64,000 bases of DNA from an uncultured Lachnospiraceae bacterium (GCA_944380605.1 CALWIA010000021.1:1-64000), one strand, 5' to 3'. Counted from the first letter of the stretch, positions 26,701 through 33,956 are shown. Numbers and translations are program-made. The notes: a model not told the origin generated them from the letters alone.

Positions 26701-27466
26701 CCTCGGTGTGGAGTTCCGTACGGAAGGCGACAACGTCCTGAAACGCGCGGCACAGAACTACCGGGTTATCGGCGGCGGCAGCAGCAGTTCGGACGATGAC
26801 AGCAGCAGCTCTGACGACAGCGGAAGCAGCTCCGGCAGTTCCAGCGGCTCCAGCAGTTCCAGCACTCCGGTTCAGACGGCGGAAGCCGGATTCACCGACA
26901 ATTCCTGGAACTGGGATGGCACCGGCTGGAGATGTTTGGACGCAGGCGGAAACGCGCTGGCTGACGGCTGGCATCAGCTGCCCTACAACGGCACTGCGGA
27001 GTGGTACTATTTCAACGAGCAGGGCTACATGGCGACCGGCTGGGTAACGGTGGAAGGACAGACCTATTACCTGAATCCCCAGGCGGATGGAAGTCAGGGC
27101 AAGATGGTGACCGGATGGCAGTATCTGGACGACGTATGGTACTACTTCAACGAAGTGTCCGACGGAACCAAGGGCGCGATGCTGACGGCGGGCTGGCGTT
27201 ACCTGCCGTATGAGGGCTCTGTGGACTGGTACTATTTTGATGAAGCAGGCCATATGCTGACGGGATGGATCACTGTTGACGGCGCGAGATATTATCTGAA
27301 TCCGGAAGCGGACGGCACCCGGGGCAGAATGCGCACCGGCTGGCAGCAGATCGACGGAAAATGGTACTATTTCTATGAGACATCCGATGGCACCCAGGGC
27401 GCCATGGCAGTAAATGCCTGGATCGACGGCCACTATGTGGACGGAACGGGAGCCAGGGTAGACTGA
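23711..27466 (+). CDS. large secreted protein with Ig-like domain and C-terminal wall-binding repeats
   Basis: The protein has 1251 residues. The signal peptide (about 1-28, ending VWAAP) is followed by a long beta-rich region without a family I can name. Cadherin/Ig-like parts appear at about 650-830, and a putative Ig domain (He_PIG type) at about 828-915 (GELPGGMELRPNGEIYGVPTE). A Ser/Gly/Asp linker lies at about 1022-1056. About eight choline/glucan-binding-type repeats end the protein (about 1060-1245: GWHQLPYNGTAEWYYFNEQG, GWVTVEGQTYYLN). These repeats normally hold proteins on wall polymers. No LPXTG is present. The gene is the last of the Tad/kinase block, and a terminator follows. 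Confidence 0.8.
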   Translation: MKRIKRGLAAAMAAMLMVPSQTVWAAPLPEGQVNAGTSAETPESSPVKKATASSADKEVHTSGKKTAATVSSASRQPKEEIRFNTGNAEVSVVSQEDFFEHDLGDVYFEEDGSYTIQIPEDNPFFPYEVQFTYDGTVTEEWFMTPEDSVRVGGHTFYVSAYFDNTVVTQMSLKVAGDTVIVYPEEKEFTDGGAGIMPMSLLPLEEKHLTVDLTGYTPAELTMVEIDSLFTGEDSLQDGDHVMWTEMYEDDYTISAVGDTFDTSVRTSDGGGYLWEMIVGDDHQLAADNTRYLINCKMTQSENWLTPVVYQQNEEGVRTEIPISESQYEDYDIDSRYLRAEIDSKNMEDVEDFYVGLRVNTDSFAKKQYDSLKAFEGYYTSAEEAEAGTDITARIFAEAMDQKDAGYQMKRYEYPSITLVAYKDGKAIGCLPMDLEIYSVIPTLSMNLYAQGENGRTNINNGGSSRTSNGWTERVVRLRPGYPADGTYYLSVTYRRDGETINDEITAAYIGRYDSIAAAQAAGAKDVKDVLFSDGSADGGYGANFSSPVSVVIFAGEDGTEGQRIYKYSITAEETPIELSGNTLVHFNGLCDSEGSDINCYVVDVEEDSYGDYNYLTILVEKDTDLTQLAPTFYLTEETMNLYAEGSSTPEVSGESVHDFSNGPVQYSVSAEDREHSKNYWLQIIKPEAGASTLYVNSFADEDAETKTEEGAVHSKREVFIDGLHNYEHDILLINQGTEAIADLSAELVSDSVELDGYWTLNGGQALSGFTTVSRTESYGELPNLAKIRLKAKEGAEGQDASGTLTIKSGETVLAVLTLSGAVGDPTITTKDIPEAVKYVPYGTMIQNSNKYSENMVSYSLTKGELPGGMELRPNGEIYGVPTETGEFEFTVRMENSISDFRDSTATFTLIVKENTDPNVDGSTDQGYEVTQRIPDIYLSSTEDHTFVSEGVYNEFVYIFLDGVQLEEGVDFDSESGSTRITIRSQTLKASNQVGTHTLGVEFRTEGDNVLKRAAQNYRVIGGGSSSSDDDSSSSDDSGSSSGSSSGSSSSSTPVQTAEAGFTDNSWNWDGTGWRCLDAGGNALADGWHQLPYNGTAEWYYFNEQGYMATGWVTVEGQTYYLNPQADGSQGKMVTGWQYLDDVWYYFNEVSDGTKGAMLTAGWRYLPYEGSVDWYYFDEAGHMLTGWITVDGARYYLNPEADGTRGRMRTGWQQIDGKWYYFYETSDGTQGAMAVNAWIDGHYVDGTGARVD

Positions 27467-27525
27467 AGCGTGGCCGGACGAAAAACACCGGCAGATGCAG
27501 AGCAGTAACGGAATGTAAATAAAGA

Positions 27526-27588
27526 GAAAGACTCTCTTTCCGGCGGGCAGGTGAACACCTGCCGCCGCCGAAGGGAGTCTTTTTTTTG
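27526..27588 (+). terminator. strong terminator between converging operons
   Basis: A long hairpin: AGACTC outer arms, a GGCGGGCAGGTG/CACCTGCCGCC core, then AGTCT and eight T. The CotH gene on the minus strand ends nine bases beyond, and the A-rich left side could end that transcript too. Confidence 0.9.
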
Positions 27589-27596
27589 CCGCGCCG

Positions 27597-29045
27597 TTAT
27601 TCCCGGCGGTATGTGATCTTTTTCAAGGCATCTTCCTGCCGTGTCCGTGCCTGTTCCAGGTCGTCGAAATCCCCCAGATCCGTAAGGCGGATTTCCGACG
27701 CGTCGATTCTCGGCTCCGGATATTCCTGCTGTCCCCGTATGGTGGCGGGTATTTCGCCGTTCAGCTGTCCCCGTACGCTCTGTGCCCGCAGCAGGCAGAC
27801 ACGCGTCAGCGTATCCACCGCCAGCCGGTGATCTTCATAGGAACAGAACGCCGTTGGATCCTTCTGCACGTATGGGGCGATCAGCGTTTCCTTTTGCCGG
27901 AGAACGGCTTCAAATCTTCCGTTTTCAAAATATTCCGAAAGAAGCTGATCGAAATAGGCGTGATAACGGGCAAAGTACTCGCTGTGCTTCATCAGGTTGT
28001 GGTAAAGAGGCCGGTTCAGCATGACGCTTCCCTCTGCCGGGGTGTTGATGGGATAGTTGATCAGAATATTGGGATCCTTTATGGGGTCGGTCATGCCCAG
28101 GGCATAGGTGCCGAAGGCCAGATTGTAATCCCATGGCAGGATACTGAGGACGCCGTCCTTTTCGTACAAAAAATAGTTGTGCCCGGTATGGCCCAGATAG
28201 CTGTCCCAGTTCATCACAAAGACCTGAACCGCAAAGTACCGCAGAACCTCATCTACCTGGATCGCGCTTTCCAGATTTTCTCCGGAAGACAGGGTGCGCA
28301 GCGCGTCGATGACCCGTTTTTGATCGGTCTTGGACACGTTGAACTTGGCGTTTTCAAAGATACCGGGATAGCTGCCGGGATCCTCGTCGATATACTGGAG
28401 CGCTACGTCGGCGTTTTCGTCGTTCAGGGAACGGTAATCCGGCTTGTACAGTTTTCCGTAATGCTTTCCGAAATTCCGGCGGGCAAAGGCTTCTTCCGGT
28501 TCCTCTACCGCCAGAAACAGTCCCCAGTCCTGCCCGTTGACGGTCACCCAGGCATAGCTGCAGAGGGGTGCAGGCACCTCCATGAAGGTCATCATATCGT
28601 AGACCATGCAGGTTTTCAAATAGCTGTTGTCCTGAAAGGAGGCGTCCAGGGAAAATTTATCCAGGCCATAGTAATTCCCGCCATCGGAGAACTGGTCAAA
28701 TTCCAGTTTGAGGCTGAAGCGGGAGAGCCCGTATTCCTCTGTCAGCCGCAGAGAATTGTTGCCCTTGGCCCGCAGCCCGATATTGGGAAATGTTTCCCCG
28801 TCGATTTCGACGGTGCAGGCTGTGTATTCTTCCTTGCCGGCGTTCCCGATAAAAGCGCCCCAGTCTTCCATCTGAATATCTATCGTATGTACCCGGCTGT
28901 CATCGAACAGCCGGGTCGCATATCCCGGATTGGCGCTGGCTTTGGGGATGCCCAGCTGCTCGCCAAACAGCAGCACAAGAGTGAGGAGAACCGCCAGAAC
29001 CGCCGCGCCGACGCAGATTGGATCGATATATTTATGGTTTATCAT
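27597..29045 (-). CDS. CotH-kinase family protein, membrane-anchored
   Basis: The protein has 482 residues. One N-terminal membrane helix (about 10-28) is followed by a CotH domain. The motifs are typical: NIGLRAKGNNSLR, YYGLDKFSLDASFQDNSYLK, the conserved DWGLFLAVEEPEEAF and the metal-site segment ILPWDYNLAFG. CotH of Bacillus spores phosphorylates coat proteins on serine; here the domain should face outward. It is the last gene of the sigI operon, after VTC and DUF4956 genes, a set often seen together. Its substrate is unknown; the acidic Tyr-Asp repeats of the upstream lipoprotein are a candidate worth testing. Confidence 0.85.
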   Translation of the reverse strand: MINHKYIDPICVGAAVLAVLLTLVLLFGEQLGIPKASANPGYATRLFDDSRVHTIDIQMEDWGAFIGNAGKEEYTACTVEIDGETFPNIGLRAKGNNSLRLTEEYGLSRFSLKLEFDQFSDGGNYYGLDKFSLDASFQDNSYLKTCMVYDMMTFMEVPAPLCSYAWVTVNGQDWGLFLAVEEPEEAFARRNFGKHYGKLYKPDYRSLNDENADVALQYIDEDPGSYPGIFENAKFNVSKTDQKRVIDALRTLSSGENLESAIQVDEVLRYFAVQVFVMNWDSYLGHTGHNYFLYEKDGVLSILPWDYNLAFGTYALGMTDPIKDPNILINYPINTPAEGSVMLNRPLYHNLMKHSEYFARYHAYFDQLLSEYFENGRFEAVLRQKETLIAPYVQKDPTAFCSYEDHRLAVDTLTRVCLLRAQSVRGQLNGEIPATIRGQQEYPEPRIDASEIRLTDLGDFDDLEQARTRQEDALKKITYRRE

Positions 29046-29057
29046 CGTCGTATTCCA

Positions 29058-29729
29058 TTATCCCATATAATCGCCGTTGTAGGAAACCAGCACCACTCGG
29101 GACACGCCCGGCATGGCCTCCAGTTCGTTGACAAAAGCGCTGTCATCGTCTTTTAAACGGACTTCGTAATTGAGCTCCACACAGCCGTTGTCAACGCTTT
29201 TGCTTTTGAGGTTCAGCCGACGGACCTGAGACTTGACAAACAGCCGCGTCTGTTCCTCCGCTTCTCTGTGTTCGCAGTGTATCACCAGGATATAGGGAGA
29301 GTCCACGGTTTTCTTTTTGGAGAAGACAAACAGCACCGCGCCGATGAAAATACTGCCGAATACTGCCAGCGGAATCAGGCCTGCCGCCAGCACGATGCCA
29401 ACCGCGATGGCCCAGAACAGGAAGGCGATGTCCATGGGTTCTTTCACAGCGGTTCGGAACCGGACAATGGACAGGGCGCCTACCATGCCGAGGGAAAGCA
29501 CCACGTTGCTCATCACCGTCATAATCAGCAGCGTGGTAATCAGAGACATGGCCATAAGCGTCACGCCGAAGCTGGGCGAATACATGACTCCGCTGTAGCT
29601 TTTTTTGTAAATAAAGAAGATGAACAGTCCCAGCAGAAAGGCCAGAAACAGGGCAATCCCCATGTCCAGTATGGATATGCTGGAGATATTTTCCAGAAAG
29701 CTGGATTTGAAAATGTCCTGAGTGGTCAT
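29058..29729 (-). CDS. DUF4956 membrane protein
   Basis: The protein has 223 residues. Four membrane segments lie in the first 140 residues, including GVTLMAMSLITTLLIMTVM and the conserved LGMVGALSIVRFRTAVKEPMDI, then a soluble C-terminal domain of about 75 residues (ferredoxin-like by pattern). The family has no settled function and is typically found next to VTC-domain and CotH genes. An AAGGAGGAG site precedes the start. I infer a membrane partner of the polyphosphate-polymerase-like protein encoded just upstream. Confidence 0.85.
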   Translation of the reverse strand: MTTQDIFKSSFLENISSISILDMGIALFLAFLLGLFIFFIYKKSYSGVMYSPSFGVTLMAMSLITTLLIMTVMSNVVLSLGMVGALSIVRFRTAVKEPMDIAFLFWAIAVGIVLAAGLIPLAVFGSIFIGAVLFVFSKKKTVDSPYILVIHCEHREAEEQTRLFVKSQVRRLNLKSKSVDNGCVELNYEVRLKDDDSAFVNELEAMPGVSRVVLVSYNGDYMG

Positions 29730-29753
29730 AGCGTCGCTCCTCCTTAAAAAGGT

Positions 29754-30449
29754 TTAATCGTACCGGCGGCACAGGGCATATTTGGAACAGGCTGCCGCCT
29801 GCCTGTGGGGAACCTGCACCGCCATCCGGACAAGTTCGGGCAGAAACGCGTCGTATTTGATTTCCAGCACGGTGATCTGCTCTGTTACAGGCAGGAAGAA
29901 GAGATCCGGGTTCAGGAAATCCACGCAGCCAAGGCTGGAACGGATCTTCCGGTCAAGGGTAATGCGCACGTTTCCAGGCGGATAAAAAAACGCTTCCCGT
30001 TCGTAGCACACAATGGTTTTGGGAGAAAGTCCCCTGCCCCGCAGCTTGCTGTAGTACTCCATCAGAAGCGGATTTCCGGAATCCAGCAGGAATTCGTAAC
30101 TGCCGGCGAGGAGCTTTTGTACCTGTTCCGTCGTCAGCCGGGCGCTCCGTTTGCCGCACAGGCCATTGGTTTTGTATTTCTTTTCCAGGCGGATGAAGGA
30201 AGTGTCGGTTCCGTAATACCGCAGCCGGAATTTTTCCCGACGATTCACGCCGTCGATCTTTTCCCGCAGGGCGCTGTCATAGGGGGTATCAAAATATAAA
30301 CTGGTCACCCGGTATGTACCGTCGGGGCCGGCGTGCCTGTCATGGGGGAAGAGTTTTCGGAGTCTTTGGGAAAGCACCAGGTCTTCCCGCAGGCTGATCT
30401 GGTGCTTCATCTCATGCCGAAGGGGAAAGGCGGGCGGCTTAGTCGTCAT
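29754..30449 (-). CDS. VTC-domain (polyphosphate polymerase-like) protein
   Basis: About 231 residues forming one VTC domain, the tunnel fold that makes polyphosphate in yeast Vtc4. Characteristic basic and acidic residues are in order: RHEMK at 11-15, TSLYFDT, REKFRLRYYG, IRLEKKYK, YEREAFF, ITLDRKIRSS and LEIKYDAFLP. The start is placed at ATG 30449, because RHEMK belongs to the first strand and would be lost with the later ATG at 30410. This makes the gene overlap the lipoprotein gene by 11 bases. A longer frame running back through the 45-base repeats encodes only Thr/Ala-rich low-complexity text and is not used. Confidence 0.83.
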   Translation of the reverse strand: MTTKPPAFPLRHEMKHQISLREDLVLSQRLRKLFPHDRHAGPDGTYRVTSLYFDTPYDSALREKIDGVNRREKFRLRYYGTDTSFIRLEKKYKTNGLCGKRSARLTTEQVQKLLAGSYEFLLDSGNPLLMEYYSKLRGRGLSPKTIVCYEREAFFYPPGNVRITLDRKIRSSLGCVDFLNPDLFFLPVTEQITVLEIKYDAFLPELVRMAVQVPHRQAAACSKYALCRRYD

Positions 30450-31599
30450 AGCCGCTGTCTCCGTAATTGCTGTCTCCGTCGTCGTCATCGCTGTAGTCGC
30501 TGCCGCCGTCGTCGTAGTTGGTATCGCCGTAATTGCTGTTTCCGTAGTTGGTATCGCTGTAGTCGGTGACGCCGTCGTTGTTGGGGCCGTAATCGGTGTC
30601 GTCATAGTCGGTGACGCCGTCGCTGCTGGGGCCGTAGTCGGTGTCGTCATAGTCGGTGACGCCGTCGCTGTTGGGGCCATAATCGGTGTCGTCATAGTCG
30701 GTGACGCCGTCGCTGTTGGGGCCATAATCGGTGTCGTCATAGTCGGTGACGCCGTCGCTGTTGGGGCCGTAGTCGGTGTCGTCATAGTCGGTGACGCCGT
30801 CGCTGTTGGGGCCGTAGTCGGTGTCGTCATAGTCGGTGACGCCGCTGCCGGCAGCCGGGGTTTCACTCGGTATTTCCATGATGATGTGCTTTGCCTCGAT
30901 CACTTCTCCTGTCACAGCGTGGATATCGTATTGGTATTTTATTCCGTTTGCCGTAAATTCCAGTTCAAAAACCGGCGTTCCGTCATCGTGATCAAATTCT
31001 TTGTCCGCAAAAACCGCGTCCGCCGCAGGGACGTTTGCCTGAGCCAGCGCGATTTCCTGCGCCTTTTCCAGAGTGATATAGGGAGATGGTTTGCCCTCAC
31101 TGGCGTAGACGGGGTCGTAATCGCTGTCGTTAATGGTTACGATGCGGGAGGAAAGCTTCAGTTCTTTAATGGCGTCCTGGGTGCTCTCGCTCATATCCGC
31201 CAGAAAATCATCGCTTGGAAGCACCGAACCCGGTTCCAGCTGCAGGACAATGTTCTTCTTGTTCCCATCGATATCTTCTAAAAAGTAACCGGCTTCGTTG
31301 ATTTCCGCGATCAGATCCTGAAGGACGTTTTTACAGTCTTTCCCGATGTAATCCGGATATGCGGCTACAATGCGTTTGCCGTCGTCGTTCAGGCCGGTCA
31401 GGGAGGTAACATTCCCCTCTTTGTTGTATTCGATCTGGATTTCCGGGTTGACGCTCAGAATCAGAGTACCCGTTTCTTGCAGCGCCGTACCCGCCTGCGC
31501 TGTTTCAACCTGCGCCGATGTTCCGCATCCGGTCAGAAGGACTGCCGACGCGACAGCCAGGGAAGAGACCAATGCATAAAGTTTTCTTCTCAATTTCAT
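30439..31599 (-). CDS. lipoprotein with RsgI-like domain, PepSY-like domain and 15-residue repeats
   Basis: The protein has 386 residues. The signal peptide ends in the lipobox LLTGC (Cys25). Residues 45-80 match the periplasmic domain of RsgI (ILSVNPEIQIEYNKEGNV, then LNDDGKRIV) and closely resemble the RsgI encoded upstream. A PepSY-like region follows at about 170-235. The tail has six copies of GVTDYDDTDYGPNSD with slight changes, then a Tyr/Asp/Gly-rich end. It lies 100 bases behind rsgI, with its own CCCC-(19)-CGTA element upstream. I infer an outer-surface protein of the SigI regulon that duplicates the sensor domain of the anti-sigma factor, perhaps competing with it or relaying its signal. 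Confidence 0.8.
   Translation of the reverse strand: MKLRRKLYALVSSLAVASAVLLTGCGTSAQVETAQAGTALQETGTLILSVNPEIQIEYNKEGNVTSLTGLNDDGKRIVAAYPDYIGKDCKNVLQDLIAEINEAGYFLEDIDGNKKNIVLQLEPGSVLPSDDFLADMSESTQDAIKELKLSSRIVTINDSDYDPVYASEGKPSPYITLEKAQEIALAQANVPAADAVFADKEFDHDDGTPVFELEFTANGIKYQYDIHAVTGEVIEAKHIIMEIPSETPAAGSGVTDYDDTDYGPNSDGVTDYDDTDYGPNSDGVTDYDDTDYGPNSDGVTDYDDTDYGPNSDGVTDYDDTDYGPSSDGVTDYDDTDYGPNNDGVTDYSDTNYGNSNYGDTNYDDGGSDYSDDDDGDSNYGDSGYDD
30574..30843 (-). repeat. six 45-bp tandem repeats (coding)
   Basis: Six units of 45 bases encode the 15-residue repeat of the lipoprotein. The copies differ at only a few bases (for example NSD, SSD, NND at the unit ends), so they look recent, and copy number is likely to vary between strains. 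It is in-frame coding DNA without spacers, not a CRISPR array. Confidence 0.92.
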
Positions 31600-31651
31600 A
31601 GTGCTTGCTCCTTTCGGTTTTAAGTGCTTTTGTTTTCTTACATGTACAGAT

Positions 31652-31678
31652 TACGGAAACAGATTTCCAAAAACGGGG
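31652..31678 (-). promoter_or_regulatory. candidate SigI promoter before the lipoprotein gene
   Basis: On the minus strand: CCCC, 19 bases beginning G-T-T-T-T-T, then CGTA, about 50 bases before the start at 31599. The same boxes at the same spacing occur before sigI. Known SigI promoters have a C-rich -35 and a CG-containing -10. Confidence 0.6.
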
Positions 31679-31699
31679 CAGGATGGAAAAATTTTTACG

Positions 31700-32701
31700 T
31701 CAATCATAATCTGAGCCATCGCCGTCATCGCCATAATCGCTGCCATAGTTGGAGCTGCCGCTGTGTTCGGGGCTGTAATCCGTACCTCCGTCTCTGTAGT
31801 CAGAGACTCCATGACGGTAGCTGCTGTCTCCACTGGCGTCGGGGCCATAATCCGTATCCCCGTATCCGGCAGAGCTGGAAGACTCAGGAGGTGTTTCCGG
31901 CTGAGGCGGCTGGGTTTCGGCAGGTTTGGAAGGGGCTGGAGCCGTCTCCGAGGGCTTGGAAGGGGCGGGGGCCGTCTCCGGCTGAGACGGTCCAGACCCG
32001 GCAGGCCTGGAAGATGCAGGAGCCGTTTCTGGCTGAGGCGGCCGGGTTTCGGCAGGGCTGGAAGACGCAGGGGGCGTTTCCGGAGGAGAAGAGACCGGTG
32101 TGCTCTCCGGGCTTTTCTGTCTGTTCTGATGCTGGATAATTTCTATTGTGATGGAAACCTGGCCGTCCAGATGATCGGTCACGCCGGTGCGCAGTTCCAC
32201 CCCGTATTCCTGGAACAGGGCGTCATCCGGAGCGTCAATGGAGAAAGAAACCTGTCCGCCTGCGGAAAGAAAGCCCATGTCTATTGCCCGGTCAATCAGC
32301 TCTTCTGCGGCGGTTACCTTGTCTTTTCCTCTGCCATGATATCCCTCCAGCAGTTCTTTTCCATCTTCGTTGGTTCCCGTGAGTTTCACGACGGTGCCCT
32401 GGCGGTTCAAATCCATTTTTACCTCCGGATTGATGGTCAGATAAATGGAAGAATAGGGCTGTATATAGTTCTGATAGTAACCAAATCCGAAAAACAACAG
32501 GAAGCAGGCGGCGGCTGCCGCGATGCCGCTGCTCATCCACCGAACGATATGGGATGATTTTTTCTGCGGTTCGTTTACCAGCACAGGGTTGTATACGGTC
32601 TGCCCTACCTCGTAGCGGAGATTGGCGGCTTTCAGAAAGCGGCCTTCTTCGTCCAGCAGGACAGCATAGCCGGGATGGCATTCCATTACCAGATAGCTCA
32701 T
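31700..32701 (-). CDS. rsgI: RsgI-type anti-sigma factor
   Basis: The protein has 333 residues. The N-terminal anti-sigma domain (1-50) starts SYLVMECHPGYAVLLDEEGRF and has EVGQTV, as in RsgI. The membrane helix is at about 57-76. The periplasmic RsgI domain (about 85-125) contains INPEVKMDLNRQGTV and TNEDGKELL. A Pro/Ser/Glu-rich linker (about 195-275) leads to a Tyr/Asp/Gly/Ser-rich tail with DTDYGP, the motif repeated in the neighbouring lipoprotein. In Bacillus and Clostridium thermocellum, RsgI holds SigI until an outside signal is sensed, and autoproteolysis in the periplasmic domain has been reported. The start overlaps the sigI stop (ATGA). The tail has no carbohydrate-binding module I can recognise, so the signal is open. 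Confidence 0.88.
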   Translation of the reverse strand: MSYLVMECHPGYAVLLDEEGRFLKAANLRYEVGQTVYNPVLVNEPQKKSSHIVRWMSSGIAAAAACFLLFFGFGYYQNYIQPYSSIYLTINPEVKMDLNRQGTVVKLTGTNEDGKELLEGYHGRGKDKVTAAEELIDRAIDMGFLSAGGQVSFSIDAPDDALFQEYGVELRTGVTDHLDGQVSITIEIIQHQNRQKSPESTPVSSPPETPPASSSPAETRPPQPETAPASSRPAGSGPSQPETAPAPSKPSETAPAPSKPAETQPPQPETPPESSSSAGYGDTDYGPDASGDSSYRHGVSDYRDGGTDYSPEHSGSSNYGSDYGDDGDGSDYD

Positions 32702-33423
32702 GTTTTTGCCGCTCCTTTCATCACCTGTTTTAAATGCCCGCGGATGATTTCATACCCGTTGGTATAAATCAGCAGCAGGGCGATCATATATTTGCGGTGC
32801 CGCTCCAATGTCTTGCGTTCCACGCCGCTGCCTTCCGACAGGCGTCCAATGGGCAGCCGCTGTGTCTTTAAAAGGTCATCCAGCAGTTCCGGATGTTCTT
32901 TCGCGTATTCCAGGGCCTTGCGGCATGCCGCCAGCGTGCGCTGCTGCCTGGGGCAGTTGTCCGCCACATCGGAAAGGCTGACTTCGAAATGTTCCATTTG
33001 GCGGGTCAGTTCTGCGATTTCCTGGCGGGTAGCGTCCCGCATCACCAGTTCTTCGTGATAATCCCGGCCGTCTGCGAGTTTTTCGCCAAGAGATTTCTGC
33101 TCTTCGTCAGCGGGCATATCCAGGGAGACAGCGCCGCTGTGGCGTCTTTCCTGGCGGCTGAAATCAATGAGCCGGCTTCGGATCAGCATGGAGGCGTATT
33201 TCAAAAAAGCGCCCCGGGTGCGGGAATACCCATGAATGGCCTCGTGAAAGGCCATCATGGCGATGCTCAGTTCATCGTCCTGGCCTTCGACGGGCGGGCG
33301 TTTTAGGAATTTTGCGGTTTCTGTTTTGATAAAAGGCAGGTACGCGCGGATAAAGTCATCCGCTGCCCGGATGTCTTCTTTGGCGGCATAGACCTGCGAA
33401 ACGATGCGGTGCTCGTCGTTCAT
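32698..33423 (-). CDS. sigI: RNA polymerase sigma factor SigI
   Basis: The protein has 241 residues. The N-terminal sigma-2-like region (about 22-95: DDFIRAYLPFIKTETAKFL, then IAMMAFHEAIHGYSRTRGAFLKYASMLIRSRLID) and the separate C-terminal SigI region (about 160-235: PIGRLSEGSGVERKTLERHRKYMIAL) are both present. There is no ECF-type region 4. The start at 33423 is fixed by AGGAGG nine bases upstream. It is the first gene of a minus-strand operon with rsgI (four-base overlap), and a SigI-type element lies about 26 bases before the start codon, implying auto-activation. Confidence 0.92.
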   Translation of the reverse strand: MNDEHRIVSQVYAAKEDIRAADDFIRAYLPFIKTETAKFLKRPPVEGQDDELSIAMMAFHEAIHGYSRTRGAFLKYASMLIRSRLIDFSRQERRHSGAVSLDMPADEEQKSLGEKLADGRDYHEELVMRDATRQEIAELTRQMEHFEVSLSDVADNCPRQQRTLAACRKALEYAKEHPELLDDLLKTQRLPIGRLSEGSGVERKTLERHRKYMIALLLIYTNGYEIIRGHLKQVMKGAAKT

Positions 33424-33448
33424 GCGGCAATTCCTCCTGTATATAGCA

Positions 33449-33475
33449 TACGTTCCCGTTTTGAAAAAACCGGGG
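33449..33475 (-). promoter_or_regulatory. candidate SigI autoregulatory promoter
   Basis: On the minus strand: ACCCC, 19 bases with a T-rich run just after the C box, then CGTA. Boxes and spacing match the element before the lipoprotein gene at 31652-31678. Apart from this element I see no strong feature in the 33424-33690 space except the G tract at 33665. Confidence 0.6.
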
Positions 33476-33664
33476 TCGGAGTCCCCCTTAAATGCTGCAG
33501 GTATAAAATACCATCTTAAAATTTTAAGACAAACTGCGCGCGGGAGCGACCGCAGGAGAGTTAAAAGAATGTAAAATTCAGGTAAAATCCAGAACACGGC
33601 GAAAGACGCTGCTTTTGAAGTGAAGATAGATGAATAGATGTTTGGGTTGCTTCGGATTCATGCC

Positions 33665-33673
33665 GGGGGGGGG
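33665..33673. repeat. G9 homopolymer, intergenic
   Basis: Nine G followed by C and four G, 18 bases beyond the stop of the small gene at 33691. It lies in the 267-base space upstream of sigI (33424-33690). No hairpin or frame of its own is evident. Confidence 0.85.
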
Positions 33674-33690
33674 CGGGGTTGAGGTTTTTC

Positions 33691-33921
33691 TTACTCCTCA
33701 AACTCCACCACCACGTAATAGCCCCGTTCGTTTTGCTTGACGTCTTTGACGACGCCATGGTCGGTTTTCAGCTTGTCCCGTCCCTTGTAGCAGCCGGACA
33801 TGGCGACCGCCGGTTCTATGATGTAGCAGCAGCCGCTGTCGGCGTCATGGGCGGAAACTTCTACTTCCTGGCCGGGCTGAACCAGGCCCTGCCGTTCCAT
33901 TTTAAATTCAATCGTCCGCAT
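33691..33921 (-). CDS. 76-residue protein of unknown function
   Basis: I do not recognise this family. The protein begins MRTIEFKMERQGLVQPGQEVEVSAHDADSGCCYI, is rich in Val, Asp and Lys, and looks like a small all-beta fold, with two adjacent cysteines (about 31-32) and another near 44. There is no signal peptide or membrane segment. An AAAGGAG site stands eight bases before the ATG, and a near-perfect promoter with an embedded inverted repeat lies upstream, so the gene is very likely real and regulated. It is divergent from the decarboxylase-like gene at 34086. Confidence 0.75.
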   Translation of the reverse strand: MRTIEFKMERQGLVQPGQEVEVSAHDADSGCCYIIEPAVAMSGCYKGRDKLKTDHGVVKDVKQNERGYYVVVEFEE

Positions 33922-33956
33922 GGTGCAGGCTCCTTTCCGATTCTGATACTTTCTCC

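Noticed and set aside
30574..30843. CRISPR-like array
   Set aside because: The 45-base units are directly adjacent, have no spacers and are in frame in a lipoprotein gene. No cas gene is present.
30450..30866. N-terminal extension of the VTC frame through the 45-base repeats
   Set aside because: It encodes only Thr/Ala/Pro/Met low-complexity text, an out-of-frame reading of the lipoprotein repeats. The VTC fold begins at RHEMK.
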